A stretch of DNA of 28,369 nucleotides. Origin: a virus. Numbering within the stretch: position 1 is the stretch's first letter; each line of letters begins with the position of its first letter. Below the pieces are notes generated by a model. That model was not told the DNA's origin. It did not search any database and saw only the letters and a list, made by a program, of their open reading frames with translations. The translations under genes were made by a program, and so were the position numbers. Positions 12,663 to 20,018 of the stretch are shown one piece after another. The stretch spans positions 1-28,369 of IMG/VR virus record IMGVR_UViG_3300049841_000047; one strand, written 5' to 3'.

Positions 12663-13138
12663 ATAGCGCTCTCATGTTTAGCCGGGCGAGTGATGAATGG
12701 GCCACGCCATACGACTTGTTCCAGCGACTGCATGCTGAGTTCTGGTTTACGCTCGACGCGGCGGCCACGGCTGAGAATGCCAAGACGCCCGCCTATCTCT
12801 CGGCCGAGCTCGATGCGCTGACCCTGGCGTGGTCTGGGACGGTCTGGCTCAACCCGCCCTATTCACAGTGCGCGCGCTTCATTGCCAAGGCGGCCGCGGA
12901 ATCCCGGCGGGGCTGTACGGTGGTCTGTCTCGTCCCGGCGCGCACCGATACGCGGTGGTTTCACGCGCACATCTGGGATGCGGATCAGCATCAGCCGCGC
13001 CCTGGCGTCGAGGTGCGGTTCCTGAAAGGCCGGTTGAAGTTTGGCGACAGCCCGAATAGCGCGCCGTTCCCGAGTCTGATCGTGATCTTCAGGCCGGCGC
13101 CGGCCCAGGCGGATCTGCTGGCGCCCGTGATAGAATGA
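12659..13138 (+). CDS. Phage Dam-type DNA N6-adenine methyltransferase
   Basis: The 159-residue protein has the short phage Dam layout: SDEWATPYDLFQRLHAEF (11-28) followed by TLDAAATAEN, then the catalytic NPPY (65-68) and the strand VVCLVPARTDTRWFH. The family (PF05869 type) transfers a methyl group from S-adenosylmethionine to adenine N6, often in GATC-like sites. The length is close to other phage members. A second start at 12674 is possible. No cognate restriction enzyme is nearby, so the likely role is protection from host restriction or control of packaging or transcription. The target sequence cannot be read from the protein. Confidence 0.85.
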   Translation: MNSALMFSRASDEWATPYDLFQRLHAEFWFTLDAAATAENAKTPAYLSAELDALTLAWSGTVWLNPPYSQCARFIAKAAAESRRGCTVVCLVPARTDTRWFHAHIWDADQHQPRPGVEVRFLKGRLKFGDSPNSAPFPSLIVIFRPAPAQADLLAPVIE

Positions 13139-13149
13139 GCACTGACACA

Positions 13150-13217
13150 CTGCTGCCTAGGCAAGGGGTTGCTCCCGAGGCCGAAAAGCGCGTCCCCTCT
13201 TGCGCGCCTGGCAGCAG
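13150..13217 (+). repeat. Imperfect hairpin in the leader of the replication gene
   Basis: CTGCTGCC (13150-13157) pairs with GGCAGCAG (13210-13217). Inside, AGGC and AAGGGG pair in part with CCCC, CTTG and GCCT, so a long bulged stem is possible. It fills most of the 119-base gap between the methyltransferase and the replication initiator. No T-run follows. A TTGACA at 13221 has no fitting -10. A structured leader or a small RNA are both possible. Confidence 0.4.
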
Positions 13218-13257
13218 ACTTTGACATAAGAGGATGCCGCTCAAGAGGGAGCTGCCC

Positions 13258-14103
13258 ATGCCACGTGTTCGGCTCATCAAGCCGGAGTTCTTCGACGACC
13301 CCGACATCGGGGCGTTGTCCCCCACGACAGCCCTGCTCTTTATCGGCCTCTGGACCCAAGCGGACCGGGAAGGCCGGATGCTGGACGATCCGCGCCGTGT
13401 AAAAACCCGGCTCGTCCCGTACTGGCCGGTTAATGCCGAGGCCGCGCTCGCCGAGTTATGCAAGGCAGGCTTCATCATCAGATATCAGGACAGCCACGGT
13501 CGTAACCTGTTGCAAATACGGAGTTTTGCGAAACATCAACACGTGCATCCTCGTGAAGCGGTTAGTGTCTATGAGGCGCCAGCCCTGAAATTACCGGGCC
13601 AGCCGGGAAATTTACCGGCGAGCCCGTCGGCTTCTACTTCTACTTCTACTTCTACTTCTCTTTCTACTTCTGTATCTACTTCTGGTGATGACGTGTCCGG
13701 CGTGCCTCCGGCACGAGAACCACGAACGGCTGAGAACGACGACGCCCCACAACCCGCCGCCGTCGTCGCGTCTGAGCCTCCTCCGGCGTTCGACGTGGAG
13801 TTCCGGACGTTCGTCGCGGCCTACCCGCCGCGCGGCCGGACGGTCTCGCGCATGGCGGAAGAACTCTTCGTCAAGGCGCGGCTCTCCGGCGTGCCGTTTG
13901 AGGACATGCTCGCCGCGCTCGAGAACCACTGCGCATCTGAACCGTGGCAGCAAGGGAAAGTCCCGAACCTGATACGGTGGCTCGAGGAGTCGCGGTGGCA
14001 CCTGCACTATGACCCGCCGCGGGCTTTCGGGGTGACGGCGAAAACCGCCGGCAACGTCGAGGCCATCCAACAGGTCATTCGGAGGCGTCTCCATGCAGAA
14101 TGA
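13258..14103 (+). CDS. Phage replication initiator (DnaD/O-like)
   Basis: ATG 13258 has GAGGGAG at good spacing; upstream in-frame ATG 13234 lacks one. The 281-residue protein opens with VRLIKPEFFDDPDIGALSP and TALLFIGLWTQADREGRM, a winged-helix domain I recall at the N-terminus of many phage replication proteins (about residues 1-100, ending QIRSFAKHQHVHPREA). A low-complexity Ser/Thr linker (about 124-145) separates it from the C-terminal domain, where FVAAYPPRG and later KVPNLIRWLEESRW fit the DNA-binding or helicase-recruiting part of such proteins. It is expected to bind the phage origin and, with the next gene, load the host helicase. The linker is the site of a hexanucleotide repeat. 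Confidence 0.75.
   Translation: MPRVRLIKPEFFDDPDIGALSPTTALLFIGLWTQADREGRMLDDPRRVKTRLVPYWPVNAEAALAELCKAGFIIRYQDSHGRNLLQIRSFAKHQHVHPREAVSVYEAPALKLPGQPGNLPASPSASTSTSTSTSLSTSVSTSGDDVSGVPPAREPRTAENDDAPQPAAVVASEPPPAFDVEFRTFVAAYPPRGRTVSRMAEELFVKARLSGVPFEDMLAALENHCASEPWQQGKVPNLIRWLEESRWHLHYDPPRAFGVTAKTAGNVEAIQQVIRRRLHAE
13632..13683 (+). repeat. Degenerate TTCTAC hexanucleotide repeat
   Basis: Units of TTCTAC run four times perfectly from 13632, then continue with point changes (TTCTCT, TTCTAC, TTCTGT, ATCTAC). The tract codes a Ser-Thr linker in the replication initiator. The low GC of this tract contrasts with its surroundings. Because units are six bases, slippage would change linker length but not the frame. 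Confidence 0.8.
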
Positions 14104-14602
14104 CGCGCTCGTCGCCTTCGGGAAGCTCATGGCCATTCTCGGCGAAACCTTCAACGAGTCGGTATCCGCCGTGCGCGTGGAGGCCTATCTCGAGGCCCTC
14201 AGCGATCTCCCGGATGATGCCGTCCTGGCGGCGATGCGGGCCTGCATCAAGGAGTGTGCGTTCTTCCCGCGGCCGAAGGAGATCCGCGATCGCGTGCTCG
14301 GTCCATCAGATGACCGTGCCGAGCTCGCCTGGGCCGAGGTGCTCCAAGCCGTGCAGCGCATCGGGAGCTACGGTTGGCCGGCCCATCTTGACGACGCCAC
14401 GATGGCGAGCATCCGGGCATCCTGGGGCTCCTGGAGCCGTCTGTGTGAGACGCTCCCAGCCGACGGGCCCGAACTCCTCGGCTGGCGCAAGGTGTTCCTC
14501 GCGAACTATGGGGCCACGACCCGCGCCGAGGCCCGTGACCCGCGGAGCCGGCAACTCCCCGCGTCCGTGTCGGCCCTCCTGTCGGCCGTAAAGGAGTCCT
14601 AA
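14093..14602 (+). CDS. Helicase-loader-like replication protein
   Basis: The 169-residue protein starts at an ATG with GGAGG upstream and overlaps the initiator by 11 bases. The N-terminal part (AFGKLMAILGETFNESVS, then EAYLEALSDLPDDAVLAAMRAC and FFPRPKEIRDRVLG) reads like the helical domain of the G39P/helicase-loader group. The C-terminal half is helical with a Trp-rich stretch (SWGSWSRL). No P-loop is present, so it is not a DnaC-type ATPase. Function is inferred from sequence pattern and from its place next to the initiator. Confidence 0.6.
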   Translation: MQNDALVAFGKLMAILGETFNESVSAVRVEAYLEALSDLPDDAVLAAMRACIKECAFFPRPKEIRDRVLGPSDDRAELAWAEVLQAVQRIGSYGWPAHLDDATMASIRASWGSWSRLCETLPADGPELLGWRKVFLANYGATTRAEARDPRSRQLPASVSALLSAVKES

Positions 14603-14603
14603 C

Positions 14604-14891
14604 ATGGAGATCCCCACGCTCAAGCTCCCACGGCCACGGTCAGAACCCTGGGTCTACTACTGCGAGGCCTGCTCCGATGCCGGCAAGGTCAGCCACTGGT
14701 GCGGCCCAGACGGCCCGACCCGCACGCCCTGGCAAGATGCCGCCTTCTGCGGCCGACCGCAGGACCACGCTCCACACGAATGGGTCGCCCCCTGCGCCTG
14801 CGCCGACCACAACCCCGCCATCCAGCGACGCAAAGCCCTCGCCGCCGCGCTCGTGCGCCCCCAGACCAAAACCACGAGAGGTGACCACTAA
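14604..14891 (+). CDS. Cys/His-rich hypothetical protein
   Basis: The gene starts two bases after the previous stop. The 95-residue protein has CEACSD (20-25), HWC (31-33), C49 and CACADH (63-68), enough for two zinc sites. It ends in a basic tail and overlaps the next ATG by one base (TAATG). No family is recognised. Confidence 0.5.
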   Translation: MEIPTLKLPRPRSEPWVYYCEACSDAGKVSHWCGPDGPTRTPWQDAAFCGRPQDHAPHEWVAPCACADHNPAIQRRKALAAALVRPQTKTTRGDH

Positions 14892-15091
14892 TGCCAACCG
14901 TCCCAGATACACTCAGATATGCCGTCACGTTCGAAAGCGCCACACAGGCACCCCGTACCCTTCGGGGCACCGTCCGCGCGCGCCGGGTGCACATGGCAGC
15001 GCGTTTGGCGATGAAGGATGCCATGTCTCAGGCGAAGGGCCAGCGCTGGGAGAGCATTTCCATCCTGATCGAGCGGGACCGCACCCCATGA
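14891..15091 (+). CDS. Hypothetical small protein
   Basis: The 66-residue protein shares a base with the previous stop (TAATG). It reads as strands around a helix: RYAVTFES, RTLRGTVRAR, then an Ala/Met-rich helix and SISILIERD. It is basic and soluble; no family is recognised. It is probably the last substantial gene of the early rightward operon. Confidence 0.5.
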   Translation: MPTVPDTLRYAVTFESATQAPRTLRGTVRARRVHMAARLAMKDAMSQAKGQRWESISILIERDRTP

Positions 15092-15150
15092 CCCGTCGAA
15101 GGCGTAGACTAGGGTTGCACGTGGAACACCTGAACTCTTTGAACTCATAA
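15088..15150 (+). CDS. 20-residue Arg-rich microprotein (tentative)
   Basis: The ATG overlaps the previous stop and the stop lies five bases before the terminase small subunit ATG. The 20-residue sequence opens with MTRRRRRLGL. It is supported only by packing and coupling. It could equally be a non-coding spacer. Confidence 0.25.
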   Translation: MTRRRRRLGLHVEHLNSLNS

Positions 15151-15154
15151 CCAT

Positions 15155-15556
15155 ATGCCACGCGGAGGCGCACGCCCCAACTCAGGCCCAAAGAAAGGGT
15201 TCAACCCGAAGACGGGCACGAAAGAGGCACCCACCATCAGCAAAGAGATGGCGCGGGAAGCCCTGCGCCAGATTGTCTTGCGCGAGATGGACGCGCTTGT
15301 GTCGGCCCAAATTGTGAACGCTAAAGGGCTGTCGTACATGGTGTTACGCGACAAGGCCACCGGGAAATTCTTGCGTGTGGGCAAAGATGCCGCCCAGCAC
15401 CTCAAGGCGGGCGAGCAGGAGATCGAAATCTGGGAGAAAGACCCTTCCATCCAGGCGTTCACCGACTTGTTCAATCGGGCGTTGGACAAGCCGAAAGAGC
15501 AGGAGCAGGACGTGCACATCAAGGGCGGACTGCTGATTCGGCACGAGAACCTCTGA
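15155..15556 (+). CDS. terS: Terminase small subunit candidate
   Basis: The 133-residue protein ends in TGATG with the large terminase start, the usual place for TerS. It begins with a basic Gly/Pro tail (MPRGGARPNSGPKKG), as in several phage small terminases. Residues 26-60 form a helical region (SKEMAREALRQIVLREMDAL) and the C-terminal third is charged. The small subunit binds pac DNA and stimulates the large-subunit ATPase. A clear HTH is not visible, so the call rests on position and the N-terminal motif. No good ribosome site precedes the ATG. Confidence 0.55.
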   Translation: MPRGGARPNSGPKKGFNPKTGTKEAPTISKEMAREALRQIVLREMDALVSAQIVNAKGLSYMVLRDKATGKFLRVGKDAAQHLKAGEQEIEIWEKDPSIQAFTDLFNRALDKPKEQEQDVHIKGGLLIRHENL

Positions 15557-16923
15557 TGCCGAAGGCTGCGGCTGCGCCGCTGACGGAGGTCGTCATCCCC
15601 TACACGCCGCGGCCGTTACAACGGGAGGTCGGCAAGCTCGCACGCACGAAGCGCTTCGGTGTGCTCGTCTGTCATCGCCGGTTCGGTAAAACCGTCCTGG
15701 GCGTGAACATCTTGCAGCAGACCGCCCTCACTTGCGAGAAGCCTCGGCCGCGGGTGGCCTACATCGGCCCCACCTACACGCAAGGCAAGTCGGTGGCCTG
15801 GGATTACATCCAGCACTACGCGCGGCCGATTCCGGGCGTGGCATTCAACCAATCTGAGCTCCGCGCCGACTTCCCGAACGAGGGGCAGTCGAGAATCTTC
15901 GGTGCCGACAACCCGGACAACTTGCGCGGGATCTACCTCGACCGAGCCGTGCTCGACGAATACGGCTTGCACCCCGCGAAAACGTTCTCAGAGGTCATCG
16001 GCCCGACACTCGTCGACCGGGGCGGATCCGCCCTGTTTTTAGGCACGCCGAACGGGAAAAATCAGTTCTACGACATCGCGCAGCACGCCAAAGCCGAGCA
16101 GGCCAAGGGCAACCCGGACTGGTTCTATGCCGAATACAAGGCATCCGAGACCGGCCTGCTCGATGCCGGCTACCTGGCTCAAGCGCGGGCCGTGATGACC
16201 CCGGACGAGTATGCCCAAGAGTTCGAGTGCAGCTTTGAAGCCTCGGTCAAGGGCGCCATTTACGGCCAAGAGATCGCCACCTTGCGCGAACAGCAGCGCA
16301 TCACCGCCGTGCCGATTGACCCCGTGCTCCCGGTGGATACCGATTGGGATCTCGGCGTGGGGGATGCGACAGCCGTAATCTTCAGCCAGTCGCTCCGGTC
16401 CGGCGAGGTCCGGATCGTGGACTACTACGAGAGCTCCGGCGAGGGGTTGCCGCACTATGCGGCCGTCCTGGCCAAGAAAGGCTATGTCTACGGCCAGCAC
16501 TGGGCGCCGCATGACATCCAGGTCCGGGAGCTCGGCAGCGGGCGCAGCCGCATTGAGACGGCTGCGCAGCTCGGCATCCGGTTCGAGGTCACGCCCAATA
16601 TCGCGCTTGAGGACGGGATCCATGCCGTGCGGATGCTGCTCCCGCGCACGTGGTGGGATGCGGAGCGCACGCGCCCGCTCCTCGAGGCCGTGCAACACTA
16701 CCGGCGCGACTACAATCAGCGCCTGAACGAGTTCAAGGCGGTTCCGGTCCATGACTGGGCGAGCCACGGCGCGGACGCGCTGCGCGGGTTGGCGGTGCGG
16801 CAGCAGGTGCCGAAAGACAAAATTGTGCTTGACATCAAGGTTCCGGCGTATCATGGCCCCGGCGCCTTCATGGGGATGGTGGTGTTTTGGGCTCTCCTGT
16901 GCGTGGGAGGCATGGTTGGCTGA
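15556..16923 (+). CDS. terL: Terminase large subunit
   Basis: The 455-residue protein has an ATPase half with Walker A CHRRFGKT (39-46), Walker B AVLDE (131-135) and a coupling motif FLGTPNG (161-167). The nuclease half has an RNase-H-like set of acids: D261 and D263 in VDTDWDLG, D320 in APHD and D407 in HGADALR. TerL pumps DNA into the prohead and cuts the concatemer. The head genes that follow suggest P22-like headful packaging, but the family class cannot be fixed by eye. The last 20 residues are an unusual hydrophobic stretch (MGMVVFWALLCVGGMVG) that most terminases lack. Confidence 0.9.
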   Translation: MPKAAAAPLTEVVIPYTPRPLQREVGKLARTKRFGVLVCHRRFGKTVLGVNILQQTALTCEKPRPRVAYIGPTYTQGKSVAWDYIQHYARPIPGVAFNQSELRADFPNEGQSRIFGADNPDNLRGIYLDRAVLDEYGLHPAKTFSEVIGPTLVDRGGSALFLGTPNGKNQFYDIAQHAKAEQAKGNPDWFYAEYKASETGLLDAGYLAQARAVMTPDEYAQEFECSFEASVKGAIYGQEIATLREQQRITAVPIDPVLPVDTDWDLGVGDATAVIFSQSLRSGEVRIVDYYESSGEGLPHYAAVLAKKGYVYGQHWAPHDIQVRELGSGRSRIETAAQLGIRFEVTPNIALEDGIHAVRMLLPRTWWDAERTRPLLEAVQHYRRDYNQRLNEFKAVPVHDWASHGADALRGLAVRQQVPKDKIVLDIKVPAYHGPGAFMGMVVFWALLCVGGMVG

Positions 16924-17032
16924 GATAGCGTTGGGACACAGGAAGGTCGCGCTGGTTGATGATGCCGACGTGGCGCTAGTGGCCGGCTACCGATGGCGCT
17001 ACAAGCCTTCATCGAACGGCAGGTCAGCATGA
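16916..17032 (+). pseudogene. Truncated HNH/homing-endonuclease N-terminus
   Basis: From a TTG at 16916 (GGGAGG five bases upstream) the frame reads MAEIALGHRKVALVDD, then ADVALVAGYRWRY and a stop after 38 residues. This is very close in pattern to the N-terminus of phage HNH homing endonucleases (IPLTxGxxALVDDxDYxxxxxxxW+W). The HNH catalytic part is absent, and I find no continuation in the other frames. It overlaps the end of the terminase gene in another frame and the next ATG (ATGA). Best explained as a remnant of an invaded endonuclease gene. Confidence 0.7.
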
Positions 17033-17355
17033 AGCCGATCACAGCAGCCACACTCACTGCCATGCGCGAAATACCCATCATGAAGCCGTTATCGGTGCTA
17101 TGGCTCGCGCACCTCGTGGTCGCGTTCTGGCATAGCTACGATCCGACGTTTGTCGGTCCGGTGCAGGTGACGTGGCGGGGACAGACCGCGCAGGCGCGGA
17201 TCGCGAGCGACGCGGACGAGACGGACGTCCCAGCGCCGGTGGTCGAGGTGGATTTAACGCCCGTGCTGTCCGGCCGTGAGCGTCTGCGTTCGACGATTCG
17301 TCGGAAACTCAGTGCGCACATGCCCGTGATCATGCGGTCGGCCTCCCATGGCTAA
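17029..17355 (+). CDS. Hypothetical protein between terminase and portal
   Basis: The protein has 108 residues from ATG 17029, which overlaps the HNH remnant's stop; ATG 17080 would give 91. The middle is hydrophobic (PLSVLWLAHLVVAFWHS), possibly a membrane segment or a buried strand, followed by a strand-rich half (VGPVQVTWRGQTAQARIAS) and a basic C-terminus. It overlaps the portal gene by 8 bases. No family is recognised. Confidence 0.45.
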   Translation: MKPITAATLTAMREIPIMKPLSVLWLAHLVVAFWHSYDPTFVGPVQVTWRGQTAQARIASDADETDVPAPVVEVDLTPVLSGRERLRSTIRRKLSAHMPVIMRSASHG

Positions 17356-19432
17356 GCCCAAGAAGCTCTCCGACGCCGAGTGGACGCTATTCAGGGACCG
17401 GTGGAAGCGCGCCAACGAGGCCGAAACCACGCAGCGCCAGAACGAGCTCGACGATCTCGCCTTCGAGGCCGGGCAGCACTGGGATCCAAAGATCAAGGCA
17501 GACCGCGAGCGCGAAGGGAAACCCGCCCTCACGATTGACCTCCTCAGCGGCCCGATCAAGACCGTCACCAATCAACAGCGCCTCGCGCGGCCCGGCATCA
17601 AGATCAGCGCTGTGGGTCACGGCACCGACGAGCAGCAGGCCGAATACTGGCAGGGCATCGTCCGGCGCGTCGAGCGGCTCTCGCAAGCCGGGCGCGCCTA
17701 CAGCTGGGCGGGCCAGCACCAAGCGAAGATGGGCCGGGGCTTCTGGGCCATCCGCAATGCGCATATCGGCCGCGGCTTTGAGCAGGACATCCGGATCGAG
17801 GAGATCGACAATCAGCACACGGTCTACTGCGACCCGGCGACGAAGCGCCTGGACGGCCTTGACAAGAAATGGGCGATCCGCTGGGAAGACTTGACACACG
17901 AGGAATACAAGGCCCGGTTCGGTGAGACCGCCGTGGCGGAGTCGCTTGGCTCACAGGGCTTCTCGGGGCTTGGTGACAGTCCGCCGGACTGGCTGACGGC
18001 GAAACATGCGCGTATTGGGGAGTACTACAGCCTCACGACCACGACGCAGACGCGACACCTGCTCGAGGACGGCACCGAGCACGAGGGCGATCTCCCCGAG
18101 GGCGTGACGGCGACGCGCTCGCGAGACGTGGAACAGACCACGGTCGAATGGAAGTTGATCAACGGCGCGGGAGAAGTGCTCGATGAGGCGGTGATTCCCG
18201 GCGAATATGTGCCCATCGTCATGGTCTACGGCGAGCGCCGGAATATCAATGGCGTGCTCGACTTCCGCGGGCTCGTGCGCATGGCGAAAGACCCGAACCG
18301 GATGGAGGATTACGCCGAGTCGTCCCTAATGGAAGCGATCAGCACCGGCAAGACGGCGCCCTGGCTCGTGGAGTGGGACCAGGTATCAGAGTTTAAGGAC
18401 ATCTGGGCCTCGTCCAATCGCAGCAACCCGGCGTTTCTGCCCTACAAGCGCGTCATGGCCACCAACGGCGCGCCCTTACCGCCCCCGCAGCGGGTGAGTT
18501 CTGGCGTGGATGTGACGGCGCTGACGCTCGCCGCGCAGCGGATGCAGAACCATGTGCGCAACGTCACCGGCAACGCGGACGTGTTCCAGGAAGAGACGCA
18601 CCGCGAGCAGTCCGGCCGGGCGATCCGCGAGCGCAAGCTGAATCAGGAGCTCGGGACCTCCGACTACATGGAGAACCTGGGCGACGGGATCGTCTGCACC
18701 GCGAAAATCATCATGTCGATGGCGCGGGAGATTTACGACACGCCGCGGGTGCTGCGGATCGTGGGCGCCGACGAGAAGGAAAAGCCGATCGTGGCCTACA
18801 AGGGGCAGGCCCAGCAGCCGGACGCCGAAGCGCTCGTCGCGAATCAGACGGCGGCGGCGATCTTGAACGTTGAAGGGCACCCCGAGGACTACGACATCGC
18901 GATCTCGGCCGGGAAGCGCCACGATACGGCCCGTCAGGAAACCGTGGACGTGCTCGAGCAGATCATCCCGAAGCTGCCGCCTGAATTGCAGAAGCCGGCC
19001 CTGATTGCCCTGCTGAAGAACATCGACGGGCCGGGCATGCCGGAACTCGTCGCGCAGATGGAGCCGAAGGGGCAAGACGGCATCCCACCCGAAGTGCAAC
19101 AGCAGTTGCAGCAACTGCAACAGCAATTGCAGCAGGCGATCCAGTTCATCGAGACGGATCAGGCCAAGCAGCAAGCGCAGATCGAAAAGGCGAGACTCGA
19201 CAACGATACCAAGGTCCAGATCGCGCAGATCGAGGCCAAGAACGCCTTGGTGTTGCAGAATCTGGAGCAGAAATTCGGGCTCTTGCTGGCGAAAATCGAG
19301 CAGACGCACGAGACGCGGATGCTCGCGACCGAGCACGACGTGGCGCAGGAGCAATTGGAGCACTCGACCGCGATGGGGATGGTCAGTGCCAACAACGCGC
19401 CAGCGAAGCCGAACGGGATGGGGGGCGCATGA
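17348..19432 (+). CDS. Portal protein, P22 type
   Basis: The 694-residue protein has the size and order of P22-type portals (P22 gp1 is about 725 residues). Recognisable parts are an N-terminal helix with FEAGQHWDP, LTIDLLSGPIKTVTNQQR, the RRVERLSQAGRAYSWAG region and a long helical C-terminus. The C-terminal third is rich in Gln (QQQLQQLQQQLQQAIQ near residues 580-596) and continues as a coiled coil, matching the barrel seen in P22-type portals. Twelve copies form the ring through which DNA enters and leaves. It is followed by small genes before the scaffold. Confidence 0.85.
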   Translation: MAKPKKLSDAEWTLFRDRWKRANEAETTQRQNELDDLAFEAGQHWDPKIKADREREGKPALTIDLLSGPIKTVTNQQRLARPGIKISAVGHGTDEQQAEYWQGIVRRVERLSQAGRAYSWAGQHQAKMGRGFWAIRNAHIGRGFEQDIRIEEIDNQHTVYCDPATKRLDGLDKKWAIRWEDLTHEEYKARFGETAVAESLGSQGFSGLGDSPPDWLTAKHARIGEYYSLTTTTQTRHLLEDGTEHEGDLPEGVTATRSRDVEQTTVEWKLINGAGEVLDEAVIPGEYVPIVMVYGERRNINGVLDFRGLVRMAKDPNRMEDYAESSLMEAISTGKTAPWLVEWDQVSEFKDIWASSNRSNPAFLPYKRVMATNGAPLPPPQRVSSGVDVTALTLAAQRMQNHVRNVTGNADVFQEETHREQSGRAIRERKLNQELGTSDYMENLGDGIVCTAKIIMSMAREIYDTPRVLRIVGADEKEKPIVAYKGQAQQPDAEALVANQTAAAILNVEGHPEDYDIAISAGKRHDTARQETVDVLEQIIPKLPPELQKPALIALLKNIDGPGMPELVAQMEPKGQDGIPPEVQQQLQQLQQQLQQAIQFIETDQAKQQAQIEKARLDNDTKVQIAQIEAKNALVLQNLEQKFGLLLAKIEQTHETRMLATEHDVAQEQLEHSTAMGMVSANNAPAKPNGMGGA

Positions 19433-19668
19433 GGGTGGGGCGTCATGGCTGTCAGTGGAAACGTGGTGATGTGGTCGTGTTGCGAGGTCGGTCGTGGACG
19501 CGACTGCGCCGGAACGAGTCAGGGAGAGTCGGTGTGTGGACCGGCTATCGCATCGCCACATCCGGCGAGTTCACTGTGCGTGCTGCTGGCGGCGGTACAT
19601 ATCGGGCCTATCTAGACGATCCATTCGTGTTGGAGAATCGCATTTTTGGCATGGTCAAAGTGTCATGA
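19429..19668 (+). CDS. Hypothetical small beta-rich protein
   Basis: The 79-residue protein overlaps the portal gene by 4 bases. The sequence alternates short strands (DVVVLRGRSW, RVGVWTGYRI, EFTVRAAGG) and could be a small SH3-like barrel. No family is recognised. Confidence 0.5.
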   Translation: MRVGRHGCQWKRGDVVVLRGRSWTRLRRNESGRVGVWTGYRIATSGEFTVRAAGGGTYRAYLDDPFVLENRIFGMVKVS

Positions 19669-19754
19669 TCGAGGCCCTTGGCGAGGTGCTCTTTTTCGCC
19701 TGCGTGGCCCTCGCGGCGGCCGGCGCGGCGATGCTGGTGGGCGCCCTGCAATGA
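19665..19754 (+). CDS. 29-residue membrane microprotein
   Basis: The ATG overlaps the previous stop. The product is one membrane helix (ALGEVLFFACVALAAAGAAML) with almost no flanks. It also overlaps the following gene by 4 bases. It may be a virion-associated or membrane-active peptide; the function is unknown. Confidence 0.4.
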   Translation: MIEALGEVLFFACVALAAAGAAMLVGALQ

Positions 19755-19927
19755 CCGCACTCGATGCGCTCGTGCAGTCGCTGCAACGGGCCCTCGATCT
19801 CTCGGTCACGACCGGCACGATTAGTCTCTGCCTGCACGAAGGCCGGCTGCAATCGGTGAAGACCGAAACCTATCAGCGCATCACAGTTGACACGCCCGCC
19901 CGCACGGGCGCAGTATTAAGCCGCTAG
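19751..19927 (+). CDS. Hypothetical 58-residue protein
   Basis: The ATG overlaps the previous stop. The N-terminus is a Leu-rich amphipathic helix (ALDALVQSLQRALDLSV), followed by a short strand pair and a Thr/Arg-rich end. It is the last gene before the terminator. Similar small proteins occur in this place in other P22-like environmental phages as I recall, without function. Confidence 0.45.
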   Translation: MTALDALVQSLQRALDLSVTTGTISLCLHEGRLQSVKTETYQRITVDTPARTGAVLSR

Positions 19928-19963
19928 CGGCGCGTATTCTCACGCGGGCGACCAGACACCCTG

Positions 19964-20004
19964 AGCCCCAGACCGACCCCTCACCGGGCGGCTGGGGCTT
20001 TTTT
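19964..20004 (+). terminator. Rho-independent terminator between portal and scaffold operons
   Basis: AGCCCCAG (19964-19971) pairs perfectly with CTGGGGCT (19992-19999), with a 20-base loop, and is followed by six T residues from 19999 to 20004. Another short stem (CGCCCG/CGGGCG, 19893-19910) and a palindrome CCGCTAGCGG (19921-19930) lie just upstream. The next gene starts 15 bases later with no promoter in between. Confidence 0.8.
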
Positions 20005-20018
20005 GTTGTGGAGTGACC

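Noticed and set aside
13221-13250. TTGACA before the replication initiator as a promoter
   Set aside because: No -10-like sequence lies at proper distance; the following bases are GC-rich.
15100-15150. Possible late promoter (TTGCAC near 15114) before the terminase small subunit
   Set aside because: No acceptable -10 at 16-19 bases; the match is too weak to call, although a late promoter here would make sense.
18476-19561. 361-codon leftward ORF opposite the portal gene
   Set aside because: Leu/Arg-rich antisense shadow of the portal coiled coil; no ribosome site and wrong direction for the late block.
19887-19919. TTGACA followed by TATTAA as a promoter before the scaffold operon
   Set aside because: The spacer would be 21 bases and the transcript would meet the terminator within about 90 bases; a short RNA is conceivable but unsupported.
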